From: [Eubacterium] saphenum
GTDB taxonomy: Bacteria; Bacillota; Clostridia; Lachnospirales; Anaerotignaceae
Assembly: GCA_004557645.1 (NCBI GenBank)
Contig: SFGI01000001.1
Location: 1-64,000, forward strand
Direction of reading: 5' to 3'
DNA length: 64,000 bases
The position numbers and the translations under genes were made by a program. Below the pieces are notes generated by a model. It worked only from the letters and a program-made list of their open reading frames with translations, was not told where the DNA came from and searched no databases. Positions 16,024 through 22,775 of the stretch are shown here, one piece after another; position 1 is the stretch's first letter, and each line of letters opens with the position of its first letter.

Positions 16024-16235
16024 TCATTGTCCCCCTTTTCCGTTGTCTTTTCTGTGATCTTCTGATGCTGTGTGCCAAAATAAAAGGCGATGACGATGGA
16101 AAAAATATTCAGAAATTGCCCCCCGTCAATGCGGCCTTTTATGGATAAATAAGCAAAAACCACTGTCAGCACCACAGTCACGATGCTTTTTACCGTTAAA
16201 AGATTTGTCACAGTATCGTTCCATTCTTTGCTCAT
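16020..16235 (-). CDS. phage holin
   Basis: 71 residues with a polar N-terminus, two hydrophobic segments (about 16-32 and 39-55) and a charged C-terminal tail (TEKTTEKGDNE): the size and layout of a class II holin. The stop overlaps the lysin start, the typical arrangement. AAAGGGGG lies 8 nt before the ATG. It would form membrane lesions that free the lysin. Confidence 0.75.
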   Translation of the reverse strand: MSKEWNDTVTNLLTVKSIVTVVLTVVFAYLSIKGRIDGGQFLNIFSIVIAFYFGTQHQKITEKTTEKGDNE

Positions 16236-16281
16236 GTTGAAATCCCCCTTTCTTGCTCTACTCTCTTTTTATGCCCCCTTC

Positions 16282-16551
16282 TCAATCATGTGCCGTTTTA
16301 TTCAAATGTTTTTCCAGCTTTTGATAGGCATCGCTGACGTTGCCATTGGCCCCCAGCTGTTTCAGCCCGTCCAGGGTCGCCAAAAGCCCATAGCACATGA
16401 CGCACTGTTCTTTTTTGATGGTTTCGATCTCAAATTCCTGCTGTTTCTGCTGTTCCATCCATCGGAAGCTTTTATAGAGTATGGCACCCAGCGTGCCGAA
16501 GGCTCCGGCGATGGTCGCCAGACGGATGATGGTATCTGCCGTAAGATACAA
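16282..16551 (-). CDS. phage lysis-associated membrane protein (XhlA-like)
   Basis: 89 residues: one N-terminal membrane segment (about 5-25), then a charged, coiled-coil-prone region (MEQQKQQEFEIETIKKEQ). Start is TTG with GGAGG eight bases upstream. This layout of membrane helix plus coiled coil, encoded just before a holin and lysin, matches haemolysin-like XhlA proteins. The gene at 31009-31332 in the large prophage occupies the equivalent place, though sequence similarity by eye is low. Confidence 0.6.
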   Translation of the reverse strand: MYLTADTIIRLATIAGAFGTLGAILYKSFRWMEQQKQQEFEIETIKKEQCVMCYGLLATLDGLKQLGANGNVSDAYQKLEKHLNKTAHD

Positions 16552-16625
16552 AAAAATCCCTCCTTTCTGATTTTTTCTTCATCATAAAGGAAGGATGGTA
16601 TGGGGTAGTCTCAACTTTTGTTTTT

Positions 16626-16707
16626 GGCGGGGAAGGCCCCCGCCATGGTCAAAGCATTTTGCTCCGCAAAATCGCTGACTTTGTCAGCGCCCCCGTTCTC
16701 TTCGGGG
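16626..16707. repeat. cluster of four consecutive hairpins
   Basis: Stems at 16626-16644 (GGCGGGG/CCCCGCC), 16656-16672 (ATTTTGC/GCAAAAT), 16673-16689 (CGCTGAC/GTCAGCG) and 16691-16707 (CCCCG/CGGGG) follow one another almost without gaps. No reading frame explains them. Same style as the clusters at 3.5 and 22.5 kb. Confidence 0.6.
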
Positions 16708-16750
16708 TGCTCTCGTGGCGCTCGGTTCAATTCCCATTTGCAATAAAAAA

Positions 16751-16772
16751 AGGAACACCTCATAGTGTTCCT
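16751..16772. terminator. bidirectional terminator after tRNA-Ser
   Basis: AGGAACAC, six-base loop, GTGTTCCT, with T-runs on both strands; nine bases past the 3' end of tRNA-Ser. Confidence 0.8.
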
Positions 16773-16780
16773 TTTTTATA

Positions 16781-16868
16781 CGGAGATGGAGGGATTTGAA
16801 CCCTCGCGCCACGTTAATGACCTATACCCTTAGCAGGGGCACCTCTTCAGCCTCTTGAGTACATCTCC
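16781..16868 (-). tRNA. tRNA-Ser (GCT anticodon)
   Basis: 88 nt, no encoded CCA. The acceptor stem pairs GGAGATG with CATCTCC, discriminator G. Anticodon GCT sits in CTGCTAA, reading AGC/AGU. The long variable arm of a class II tRNA is present, and the T-loop is TTCAAAT. A near-consensus promoter lies 24 bp upstream and a terminator follows. Confidence 0.95.
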
Positions 16869-16891
16869 ACAAAATGCCTACTGCAAGAGAC

Positions 16892-16920
16892 AGTATACTA
16901 TAAGTCAAGACATTTGTCAA
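16892..16920 (-). promoter_or_regulatory. strong sigma-A promoter of tRNA-Ser
   Basis: Minus strand: TTGACA (16915-16920), 17-nt spacer, TATACT (16892-16897). Perfect -35 and near-perfect -10. Confidence 0.85.
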
Positions 16921-16959
16921 ATCTTTTTTACTGGAAAAAACAAGAAATATTCCAATATT

Positions 16960-17094
16960 TTAAACCGACGCTGCCCACCTCGAAATATAGTCGTCTGCTC
17001 TCCTTCGCTATGCCCAGTCGGCACGCTCCTTATTTCTCACCTTTGCCGGGTTACCCGGAGTTCATGGCTCAGTCCGAAATTCCGTAATACAACA
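16960..17094. other. unexplained intergenic segment between tRNA genes
   Basis: About 135 bp with a small CCGGGTTACCCGG hairpin near 17046 and pairable GAAATA/TATTTC ends near 16982 and 17034. It has no plausible frame. It may be a dispersed structured repeat; nothing more can be read. Confidence 0.35.
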
Positions 17095-17099
17095 AAAAA

Positions 17100-17117
17100 G
17101 ACACCCTTCTGGGTGTC
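17100..17117. terminator. terminator of the tRNA-Thr/tRNA-Tyr unit
   Basis: GACACCC, TTCT loop, GGGTGTC, with A/T-runs on both sides giving U-tails in either direction; 55 bp past tRNA-Tyr. Confidence 0.8.
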
Positions 17118-17171
17118 CTTTTTCATTGAATTGGCTACCGGACTGCTCTACTCCGCGTTAGTATAAAAAAG

Positions 17172-17252
17172 TGGGCGGAGAAGGATTCGAACCTTCGAAG
17201 CTATCGCAACAGATTTACAGTCTGCCCCCTTTGGCCGCTCGGGAATCCACCC
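17172..17252 (-). tRNA. tRNA-Tyr (GTA anticodon)
   Basis: 81 nt, no encoded CCA. Acceptor GGGTGGA pairs with TCCGCCC through one T-G pair, discriminator A. Anticodon GTA lies in CTGTAAA. There is an extended variable arm (class II) and T-loop TTCGAAT between GAAGG and CCTTC. It follows tRNA-Thr by 12 bp in the same transcript. Confidence 0.95.
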
Positions 17253-17264
17253 ACATAAGAAAAA

Positions 17265-17335
17265 AGCCGAATCGGACTCGAACCGATAACCTGCTGATTA
17301 CAAGTCAGCTGCTCTGCCAATTGAGCCACATCGGC
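17265..17335 (-). tRNA. tRNA-Thr (TGT anticodon), acceptor stem 2 nt short
   Basis: The D arm, the anticodon stem with TGT in CTTGTAA, the variable loop and the T arm (ATCGG-TTCGAGT-CCGAT) are all normal for tRNA-Thr. After the T stem only TCGGC-T follows, whereas the 5' strand is the seven-base GCCGATG. Expected sequence is CCGAT-CATCGGC-T; the CA is missing, so the gene is 71 nt where 73 is expected and only five acceptor pairs form. Either a damaged gene (pseudo-tRNA) or a sequencing error. It is transcribed from a strong promoter. Confidence 0.85.
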
Positions 17336-17360
17336 GTAACTCGTACTGAGTACAGATGAT

Positions 17361-17389
17361 ATATTACCATCGTTTTGTCCATCCGTCAA
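17361..17389 (-). promoter_or_regulatory. sigma-A promoter of the tRNA-Thr/tRNA-Tyr operon
   Basis: Minus strand: TTGACG (17384-17389), 17-nt spacer, TAATAT (17361-17366), 25 bp upstream of tRNA-Thr. Confidence 0.8.
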
Positions 17390-17418
17390 GCAATTTTTTT
17401 GCGAAAAACAACATTTTT

Positions 17419-17628
17419 TTAAAAAAATTTCGAAAATGACCGTAAAATGCTGAATAAATAGGACTGCATAAACCGCAGTACCACCAGCAGGCTTGCCAGA
17501 TAGCACCCCAATTCGATGGGCTTCTGCATAAAATTGTTCTGCCATTTTGCCGAAGCCATGGCCTCCAGCACCGATTGGATGCAAAGGATCAAAAACAGCT
17601 GCCCTGCCAATGCCAAAAAACCATCCAT
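17419..17628 (-). CDS. small membrane protein (69 aa), function unknown
   Basis: ATG at 17628 preceded by AAAGGAG nine bases upstream. The 69 residues contain two hydrophobic segments (about 3-24 and 38-56) and a basic, aromatic tail (SILRSFSKFF). It stands alone between the tRNA promoter and the divergent hydrolase gene. Coding status rests on the start context; family not recognised. Confidence 0.55.
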   Translation of the reverse strand: MDGFLALAGQLFLILCIQSVLEAMASAKWQNNFMQKPIELGCYLASLLVVLRFMQSYLFSILRSFSKFF

Positions 17629-17813
17629 GCCTTGCTCTCCTTTGGAAAATCTTCAATTTATCTTATGAATTTCCCCCTTTTCAAATGCAGAATTTAAGCG
17701 CATAATAGAAGGAAGTATCAAAGAAAGCAACAGGGCTTAAGTTTCCCGCAACCTTTCTTTGCAAAGATCATATATCAAATGGTATGTAAATTCCTCTGAG
17801 GGAGGTTTTGGAT

Positions 17814-18761
17814 ATGAAGAAAAAAATAGTAAAGTATTTTCTGGCATTTTTCGGCGCCATTGGTGCGGCCCTTGCCGGTCTGGCGGGGTTCCAGAAGCTT
17901 TGCCTGAAAAGAGCCCAAAAGAAAAAAGATGAGACCCATCTCATGGAAACATACGAAACAAAAGAAGGCACCGTTGTCTATCGTTCCCTGGGACACGGCA
18001 GACCTCTGCTTTTGGTCCACAGCATGATGCTGGGGGCATCCTGTCGGGAATGGGACGATGTGATAGACGCTCTGGCGGCAGATTACCACGTATATGCTAT
18101 GGATCTGCCCGGCTTCGGCAATTCCTTCTGCCCCAAGGAACCCTGGACAGCATATCAATACGCCGCCTTCCTCCACGATTTCATCGAAAACGCAGTGAAA
18201 CACCCTGTCTGCTTCTGCGGTGCCAACGCAGGTGCCGATTTTGGCCTGATCCTTTCCCTGCTCCATCCTGAGGATATCCGCCGTATGGTGATGATCTCCC
18301 CGGAAGGCATCGGCAAAGGCTTTGCCACCGACGAGGATACAAAGCCCCTGTCCCTGCTCCTTGCCCCCGTGGCAGGCACCCAGAAATTCCTGATGGGCAC
18401 CTCCAAAGGGAAAATCAAATCGATTTTGGAGGATGCTTTTTATGCTAAGGAAACCATTTCCCCGGAATTGGTGCAGAGATACGCCGACGCTGCCCGCTAT
18501 GGCATCCATGCTCAGGCAACCTTTGCCGGCATCCAGACAAGGTTTTACGCGGCAGATACGAAGCCTGCATTTGACCAGCTTTCCATCCCCTTCCTGATGA
18601 TCTGGGGAGAGGAAAACAAGATGAATCCGGCAGAGCATTTCGACACAGCAGAAAAAATGAAGGACTATGGTTCCTTCGCCCTCTTTGAAAAAACAGGTGC
18701 TTTGCCCCACATGGAAAATAGCAAGGCATTCTTGGAAAACGTAAGAGAATTTTTGAAATAA
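17814..18761 (+). CDS. alpha/beta hydrolase fold protein with Asn at the nucleophile position
   Basis: 315 residues. An N-terminal hydrophobic segment (about 8-28) probably anchors it to the membrane. The hydrolase fold is evident: a GHGRPLLLVHS oxyanion strand, AMDLPGFGNS, a nucleophile-elbow region, a late Asp/Glu region (FLMIWGEENKMNP) and a C-terminal His (GALPHMEN). The elbow reads CGANAGA, where active members have G-x-S-x-G, so the usual Ser is Asn; it may be non-hydrolytic or use another mechanism. ATG at 17814 has GGGAGG eight bases upstream. Two thioesterase genes follow at once, probably co-transcribed. Confidence 0.82.
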   Translation: MKKKIVKYFLAFFGAIGAALAGLAGFQKLCLKRAQKKKDETHLMETYETKEGTVVYRSLGHGRPLLLVHSMMLGASCREWDDVIDALAADYHVYAMDLPGFGNSFCPKEPWTAYQYAAFLHDFIENAVKHPVCFCGANAGADFGLILSLLHPEDIRRMVMISPEGIGKGFATDEDTKPLSLLLAPVAGTQKFLMGTSKGKIKSILEDAFYAKETISPELVQRYADAARYGIHAQATFAGIQTRFYAADTKPAFDQLSIPFLMIWGEENKMNPAEHFDTAEKMKDYGSFALFEKTGALPHMENSKAFLENVREFLK

Positions 18762-18773
18762 GGAGAAATACAA

Positions 18774-19244
18774 ATGAATTTTGCAAACATACCCGGACTT
18801 TCTCAGGCAGATATGGAGACCTTTTTCCGCGACGCCATGAAGCCCGGCTCAGAAATCAAACACCACGGTGTCATCCCCCGTATGGATCCCCGCTTCGTTT
18901 CCTGCGATTTCGAAAAAGGCACACTGGATATTGCCTATGATGTGCAGGAATGGGAGCTGAACCCTGAAAATATCATCCATGGCGGCATGACCTCTACGGC
19001 ACTGGATACCACCATGGGCATGCTGGCCCATTATTATACTCATCTGAATGCCCCTACGGTGGTAACGGTGACCATGAACGTCAGCTTCCTGAAGCCTATC
19101 GCTCTGGGGGACACCTTCCACGTCAAATGTCAGCTGGATTCTGTAGGGCGCACTCTGGCAACGGTAAAGGCGGAAGTGCGCCTGGAACGGGACGATATTC
19201 TGGCATGCATCGCCACAGCCACATTTATGGCTGTCAGCGGTTAA
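18774..19244 (+). CDS. PaaI-type hot-dog fold thioesterase (first of a tandem pair)
   Basis: 156 residues with the acyl-CoA thioesterase hot-dog fold. WELNPENIIHGGMTSTALDTTMGMLAHYY contains the HGG turn and the helix Asp (about residue 78) that activates water in this family. The TVTMNVSFLKPIALGD strand completes it. It likely hydrolyses a CoA thioester; substrate unknown. It follows the hydrolase by 12 bp and precedes a close paralogue. Confidence 0.85.
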   Translation: MNFANIPGLSQADMETFFRDAMKPGSEIKHHGVIPRMDPRFVSCDFEKGTLDIAYDVQEWELNPENIIHGGMTSTALDTTMGMLAHYYTHLNAPTVVTVTMNVSFLKPIALGDTFHVKCQLDSVGRTLATVKAEVRLERDDILACIATATFMAVSG

Positions 19245-19257
19245 GGAGGTGAAACTG

Positions 19258-19752
19258 ATGGCATTGATCACATTAAAAGACGAAATTTCTTCTCAGGAAA
19301 ATATGGAACAGTGGCTTTCCCAGCTGGGTCACCCCGATAACCCCATTTCCAATAAGGGGGTGCTGGTGCATCTGGAACCCCATTTTGTTTCCTGCGATTT
19401 TGAAAAAAGAGAGGCCTGCATCGCCTTTGAAGCCCTGCCTTGGGAGCTGAACCCCGGCGGCAGTCTCCACGGCGGCATCATCATCACCTGCTTTGATGTT
19501 TCCTTTGGCCTGACCTGCCATTATTATGCCAAACAGCACATGATCACCACCGTAAACCTGACCACCACCTTCCTGAAGCCTGTCCTTCTGGGGGATATGG
19601 TGCAGTATCGGGTGAAGATCACCAATCTGGGGCGTACCCTCATCAGCATGGTGGCAGAGGGCTGGGTCAACCGCAATGGAAAGGATATCCTTGTGGGCAC
19701 GGCTACAGCGACTTTTATGAAGCTGGATAAGACTTTTGATCAACCCATTTAA
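19258..19752 (+). CDS. PaaI-type hot-dog fold thioesterase (second of a tandem pair)
   Basis: 164 residues, paralogous to the preceding gene: both share FVSCDFEK, a WELNP segment, an HGG turn (SLHGGIIITCFDVSFGL) and a TFLKP-LLGD-type strand. The putative catalytic Asp is kept (CFDVS). GGAGG lies directly upstream of the ATG at 19258; an in-frame GTG at 19249 overlaps that site. Tandem hot-dog proteins can form heteromers or split substrates; which applies is unknown. A terminator follows. Confidence 0.85.
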   Translation: MALITLKDEISSQENMEQWLSQLGHPDNPISNKGVLVHLEPHFVSCDFEKREACIAFEALPWELNPGGSLHGGIIITCFDVSFGLTCHYYAKQHMITTVNLTTTFLKPVLLGDMVQYRVKITNLGRTLISMVAEGWVNRNGKDILVGTATATFMKLDKTFDQPI

Positions 19753-19757
19753 AAAGT

Positions 19758-19785
19758 AAGACCTTCGCACTGCGAAGGTCTTTTT
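19758..19785 (+). terminator. terminator of the hydrolase-thioesterase operon
   Basis: AAGACCTTCGC, ACT loop, GCGAAGGTCTT, then T-rich sequence. Confidence 0.85.
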
Positions 19786-19818
19786 CTTTTCTTCTGTCTG
19801 TTACATTGGAATGATGCC

Positions 19819-20103
19819 TTACTTTTTCTCCCGCGTATTCCAAACAACTGCCAGGATATCTTTCAGCACAAGAAAAGCATCTAAATCATTGTATCCATAT
19901 TTTTCTTTTAAGTCAGCCAGCAGTCTGCTCAGCTCTGCCGCATAATAGGATACCTCAACTTCCTGCTGATATTGGGCAAGGATAGGGTATTTTTTTGCCC
20001 ACATTTTTGTCCAGTCTATTTTTTCTGATACCTCTTCACTGGTTCGGTCGATGGCTTCCTGTATTTCCTTTTCCTGGGACAATCCATTGTCTTTTTCACT
20101 CAT
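19819..20103 (-). CDS. hypothetical protein (94 aa)
   Basis: A soluble, helical, highly charged protein of 94 residues. It opens with Glu/Lys-rich sequence suggesting a coiled coil (EKEIQEAIDRTSEEVSEK) and ends TREKK. No signal, cysteines or known motif. It starts 19 bp after the lipoprotein gene and is the last member of the XRE-lipoprotein operon. Confidence 0.65.
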   Translation of the reverse strand: MSEKDNGLSQEKEIQEAIDRTSEEVSEKIDWTKMWAKKYPILAQYQQEVEVSYYAAELSRLLADLKEKYGYNDLDAFLVLKDILAVVWNTREKK

Positions 20104-20122
20104 GGCACATCCTCCTCCATCC

Positions 20123-21232
20123 TCAAAATTCCTGCAGTATCAGGGAACCATCCATACCGCTGATGACCACAGCAAAATTCCTTGTCATGCCATTCCCATC
20201 CACATAAGAAATGCCATAATTGGGGATAGTGCCATAAAACGTCATGCCTACCATGAGGGGACGTTCCGGTGCCAATGCATCAAGGGCATACAATTTTTCT
20301 GTGGAAAAGGTAACCTTTCCGTTTTCATCCACATCCTCCAAGGAAAGGGACAACACCTGAAAGTCCTTTACAGTGCTATGGGCCATAAATAGGATCTTTT
20401 CCTGAGACTCATCTGTATCAGCAATAAATTCATCGTATGCAGGAAGATCTCCTTCCGCATCCGAAGCAAAAATAGCTGTTACAGGCATCTCTGCCGTACT
20501 TTCACCGGTAACCCCATAGGAGGAAAAGGGAGTCAGTTCCACGCGTTCTGTCTGCTTTGCCAAATCGTTCTGTATCTTCCAAAATTCCTCCTCGGAAAGA
20601 TTCAGCTCCTCGGAAGCATCTTTGTCCCATTCACCGGAGGTATTATGATAAAATCCGACTTCCGAGAAGGTTTCATCCTTCTCACAGGTAAAATAATAGT
20701 CCTGGCAGATCAAAGACGTTCCATCGGGAGAAATGGTGTAGGTACCGAAAATACTATACATCGCCCCGCCGGAGCCTTGATAGAGAAATCTGCCGTCCCC
20801 CATGGAGGTATAGGCACTCCTGCTCCAACCAGAAAGGGTGCAGATGGGCGTGCCATTTTGGCAGGAATATACCGCATAAATTTCTTTGCCGGAATGGCTG
20901 TTGTCCATAGCCCCTACCAATAATTCGGGGATACCGTCTCCGCTGATATCCTTTATGCTGTAGCCGATGGCATCAAGAGCATTTTCCCCTTCCATAGCCC
21001 ACAATGCTTCCGCTACCCCATCGCTGCCTTCAAAATAGATGTCTTCCTCAGTGCCATTAGCAATCAGCCTAAAAAAATCATCCAGAATATCTTTGTAAAT
21101 TTCTATGCCGTCCACTTCTTCTGCCCTGTCCGCAGCAGGCAATTGGGCATTTTCTTTCTCTGCGCCGCATCCCAAAACCAACAGGGTACAAACCATACAG
21201 CATACGCCAAAAAGTACTCTTTTTCCTTTCAT
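20123..21232 (-). CDS. secreted lipoprotein, function unknown
   Basis: 369 residues with a lipoprotein signal (VLFGVCCMVCTLLVLGC, lipidation at the last Cys). The body is acidic. Residues about 90-180 contain an EF-hand-like DISGDGIPELLVG segment followed by a beta-rich stretch typical of clostridial surface lipoproteins that measure or bind a ligand. The C-terminal half ends FYGTIPNYGISYVDGNGMTR. No catalytic motif is evident. It lies between an XRE regulator and a small charged protein on one transcript, so its expression is probably set by that regulator. Confidence 0.72.
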   Translation of the reverse strand: MKGKRVLFGVCCMVCTLLVLGCGAEKENAQLPAADRAEEVDGIEIYKDILDDFFRLIANGTEEDIYFEGSDGVAEALWAMEGENALDAIGYSIKDISGDGIPELLVGAMDNSHSGKEIYAVYSCQNGTPICTLSGWSRSAYTSMGDGRFLYQGSGGAMYSIFGTYTISPDGTSLICQDYYFTCEKDETFSEVGFYHNTSGEWDKDASEELNLSEEEFWKIQNDLAKQTERVELTPFSSYGVTGESTAEMPVTAIFASDAEGDLPAYDEFIADTDESQEKILFMAHSTVKDFQVLSLSLEDVDENGKVTFSTEKLYALDALAPERPLMVGMTFYGTIPNYGISYVDGNGMTRNFAVVISGMDGSLILQEF

Positions 21233-21270
21233 GCTTTCACCTCCAGATTCCTCGACACAAGCAAATCCAC

Positions 21271-21522
21271 TTATTCCTTTTCTGCGGGAACATACCGCAG
21301 CAGATCCTCCGTCGTGCAGTCCAGGGCATAGCAGATGCGGGCAAGGATATCCAGATCCATTTTTTCCACTTCGCCCTTATACCATTTGCTGACCACTTCA
21401 AACCTTGCATCGATGAGCTTTGCCAGTTGGTTTCTGGTGATGCCTCTTTCTTCCATGACTTCTTTTAGCCGCAATTCCACAGAACCATAATCGGCACGGA
21501 TCAAAACAGGTCTTTCCTTCAT
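21271..21522 (-). CDS. XRE/Cro-CI-type regulator (83 aa)
   Basis: A minimal helix-turn-helix protein. LRLKEVMEERGITRNQLAKLIDARFEVVSKWYKG forms the HTH, followed by LDILARICYALDCTTEDLLRYVP, the usual fourth and fifth helices. AGGAGG lies just upstream of the ATG. It heads a three-gene operon whose promoter overlaps a long dyad, so it probably represses itself and the lipoprotein behind it. Confidence 0.88.
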   Translation of the reverse strand: MKERPVLIRADYGSVELRLKEVMEERGITRNQLAKLIDARFEVVSKWYKGEVEKMDLDILARICYALDCTTEDLLRYVPAEKE

Positions 21523-21539
21523 GCTGTCCCCTCCTGTCT

Positions 21540-21589
21540 GTAACGTTCTTTATAGTAACCATTATAAAGCGTTACGGGGGACAAATCAA
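21540..21589 (-). promoter_or_regulatory. promoter and dyad operator of the XRE-lipoprotein operon
   Basis: Minus strand: TTGATT (21584-21589, overlapping the noc stop), 17-nt spacer, TATAAT (21561-21566). A dyad of GTAACG-CTTTATA and TATAAAG-AA-CGTTAC arms spans 21540-21575 and covers the -10 box and start region, the expected place for an autorepressor. Confidence 0.75.
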
Positions 21590-22434
21590 GCGGAGATATC
21601 CTGTCCGCTTTTGCGGATGCGGATAACGATTTCGCAGCCTTCCTCGTCCTGTTTATCCTCATAGACCACATCCATGCCCGAGCGGCGGATGACTTCCACG
21701 CTCTGCTTGATGGTATTGGTAAACAGGCGAAAATCCGCCGAGCGGACATATCGCTTTTCCTTCTGCTCCCCTTTTTCCACATAACGGGGGCGCATCTGCT
21801 CCAGGGTGGCTTCCACCAGCTCTTCCGTTTTTTTCACGTTCATTTCTTCCTGTATCATCTGGCTGAGGACCAAGAGCCGTGTTTCCTCATCGGGCAGCTT
21901 CAGAAGGGCACGGGCGTGGCGTTCCGTGAAATGATATTCCAAGAGCAGTTTTTTCACACTGTCCTCCAATTTCAATACCCGCAGCTTATTGGCGATGGAG
22001 GACTGGCTTTTGGATAATTTTGCCGCTAGTTCCTCCTGGGTCAGGCCATAATCCTCCATCATATTGCGGTAGCCCTCCGCTTCCTCCAGAAAGCTCAGGT
22101 TCTGCCGCTGGATATTTTCGATGAATGCCATGACAGCACTGTCGCTGTCGCTGACCTGCATCAGAATAGCAGGAATGGTCTCCAAGCCTGCCAGTTCCGA
22201 TGCCCGCAGGCGGCGTTCCCCTGCCACCAGTTCATAATAGCCGCCACTCATTTTACGGACGGTGATGGGCTGCAGCACGCCATAGGTTTTGATACTGTCC
22301 GAAAGTTCCTCCAACGCCGCACGGTTGAAATATTTTCTGGGCTGATAGGGGTTTGAGCGAATTTTATCGATGGGCAGCTGAAAGACCACCTTATCTTTTT
22401 TCAAGCGCATTTCCGAAAATTTCAAAACTTCCAT
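21586..22434 (-). CDS. noc: ParB-family nucleoid occlusion protein (Noc-like)
   Basis: 282 residues from the ATG at 22434, which has AAGGAGG upstream; the first 17 codons of the longer frame come from a hairpin repeat and are discarded. The ParB/Srx domain carries IRSNPYQPRKYF, VAGERRLRASELAGL (the CTP-binding GERRxRA box) and ENIQRQNLS; the helix-turn-helix is LTQEELAAKLSKSQSSIANKLRVLKL. A position beside rsmG and mnmG is that of Noc, which binds DNA, associates with the membrane and blocks division over the nucleoid. Spo0J is the alternative. Confidence 0.85.
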   Translation of the reverse strand: MEVLKFSEMRLKKDKVVFQLPIDKIRSNPYQPRKYFNRAALEELSDSIKTYGVLQPITVRKMSGGYYELVAGERRLRASELAGLETIPAILMQVSDSDSAVMAFIENIQRQNLSFLEEAEGYRNMMEDYGLTQEELAAKLSKSQSSIANKLRVLKLEDSVKKLLLEYHFTERHARALLKLPDEETRLLVLSQMIQEEMNVKKTEELVEATLEQMRPRYVEKGEQKEKRYVRSADFRLFTNTIKQSVEVIRRSGMDVVYEDKQDEEGCEIVIRIRKSGQDISA

Positions 22435-22455
22435 ATAGTTTACCTCCTTAAGACC

Positions 22456-22535
22456 TTGGGGACGCTGTCCCCAACACCCCTGCAAGGGACTCAGTCCCTT
22501 GACCCGAATGGCACAAAAAATTGCATTTTTTGTGC
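22456..22535. repeat. cluster of three consecutive hairpins upstream of noc
   Basis: Perfect stems at 22456-22474 (TTGGGGAC/GTCCCCAA), 22484-22500 (AAGGGACT/AGTCCCTT) and 22511-22535 (GCACAAAAAA/TTTTTTGTGC). They lie in the 5' region of the noc message. On the plus strand the last stem has a weak terminator-like look. Confidence 0.6.
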
Positions 22536-22655
22536 AGGGAAATTATTTTTATTTTCTTTTCTACATGATAACACGGCAAATTTCTTCCTCGAAAAAAAGC
22601 CTTCCACAAAATAGGAATGGCTTCGACAGAAGAAAACAATATTTTACGGAAAACA

Positions 22656-22737
22656 GCCCCCGCGCAGGTGGTCTGTCGTTGGGAATGTTGTCATGCCTGA
22701 CTCTCTTTCCCAACGACACCCACCGAGGGAAGGGGGC
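22656..22737. repeat. large imperfect inverted repeat between rsmG and noc
   Basis: GCCCCC (22656) pairs with GGGGGC (22732-22737), and inside it GTCGTTGGGAA (22675-22685) pairs with TTCCCAACGAC (22707-22717) around a 21-nt loop. With GGTGG/CCACC in between it makes one long interrupted stem of about 80 nt. It could be a structured RNA or a small non-autonomous repeat. Confidence 0.5.
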
Positions 22738-22748
22738 GAAACAAAAAA

Positions 22749-22768
22749 AGACAGCCTTACGGCTGTCT
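22749..22768 (-). terminator. terminator of rsmG
   Basis: AGACAGCC, TTAC loop, GGCTGTCT; the minus strand continues into seven T residues, 7 bp past the rsmG stop. Confidence 0.85.
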
Positions 22769-22775
22769 CTTGCTC

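Noticed and set aside
17171..17359. 62-codon plus-strand frame across the tRNA genes
   Set aside because: It is the antisense of tRNA-Tyr and tRNA-Thr; the reading MGGEGFEPSK is a known spurious translation of tRNA sequence.
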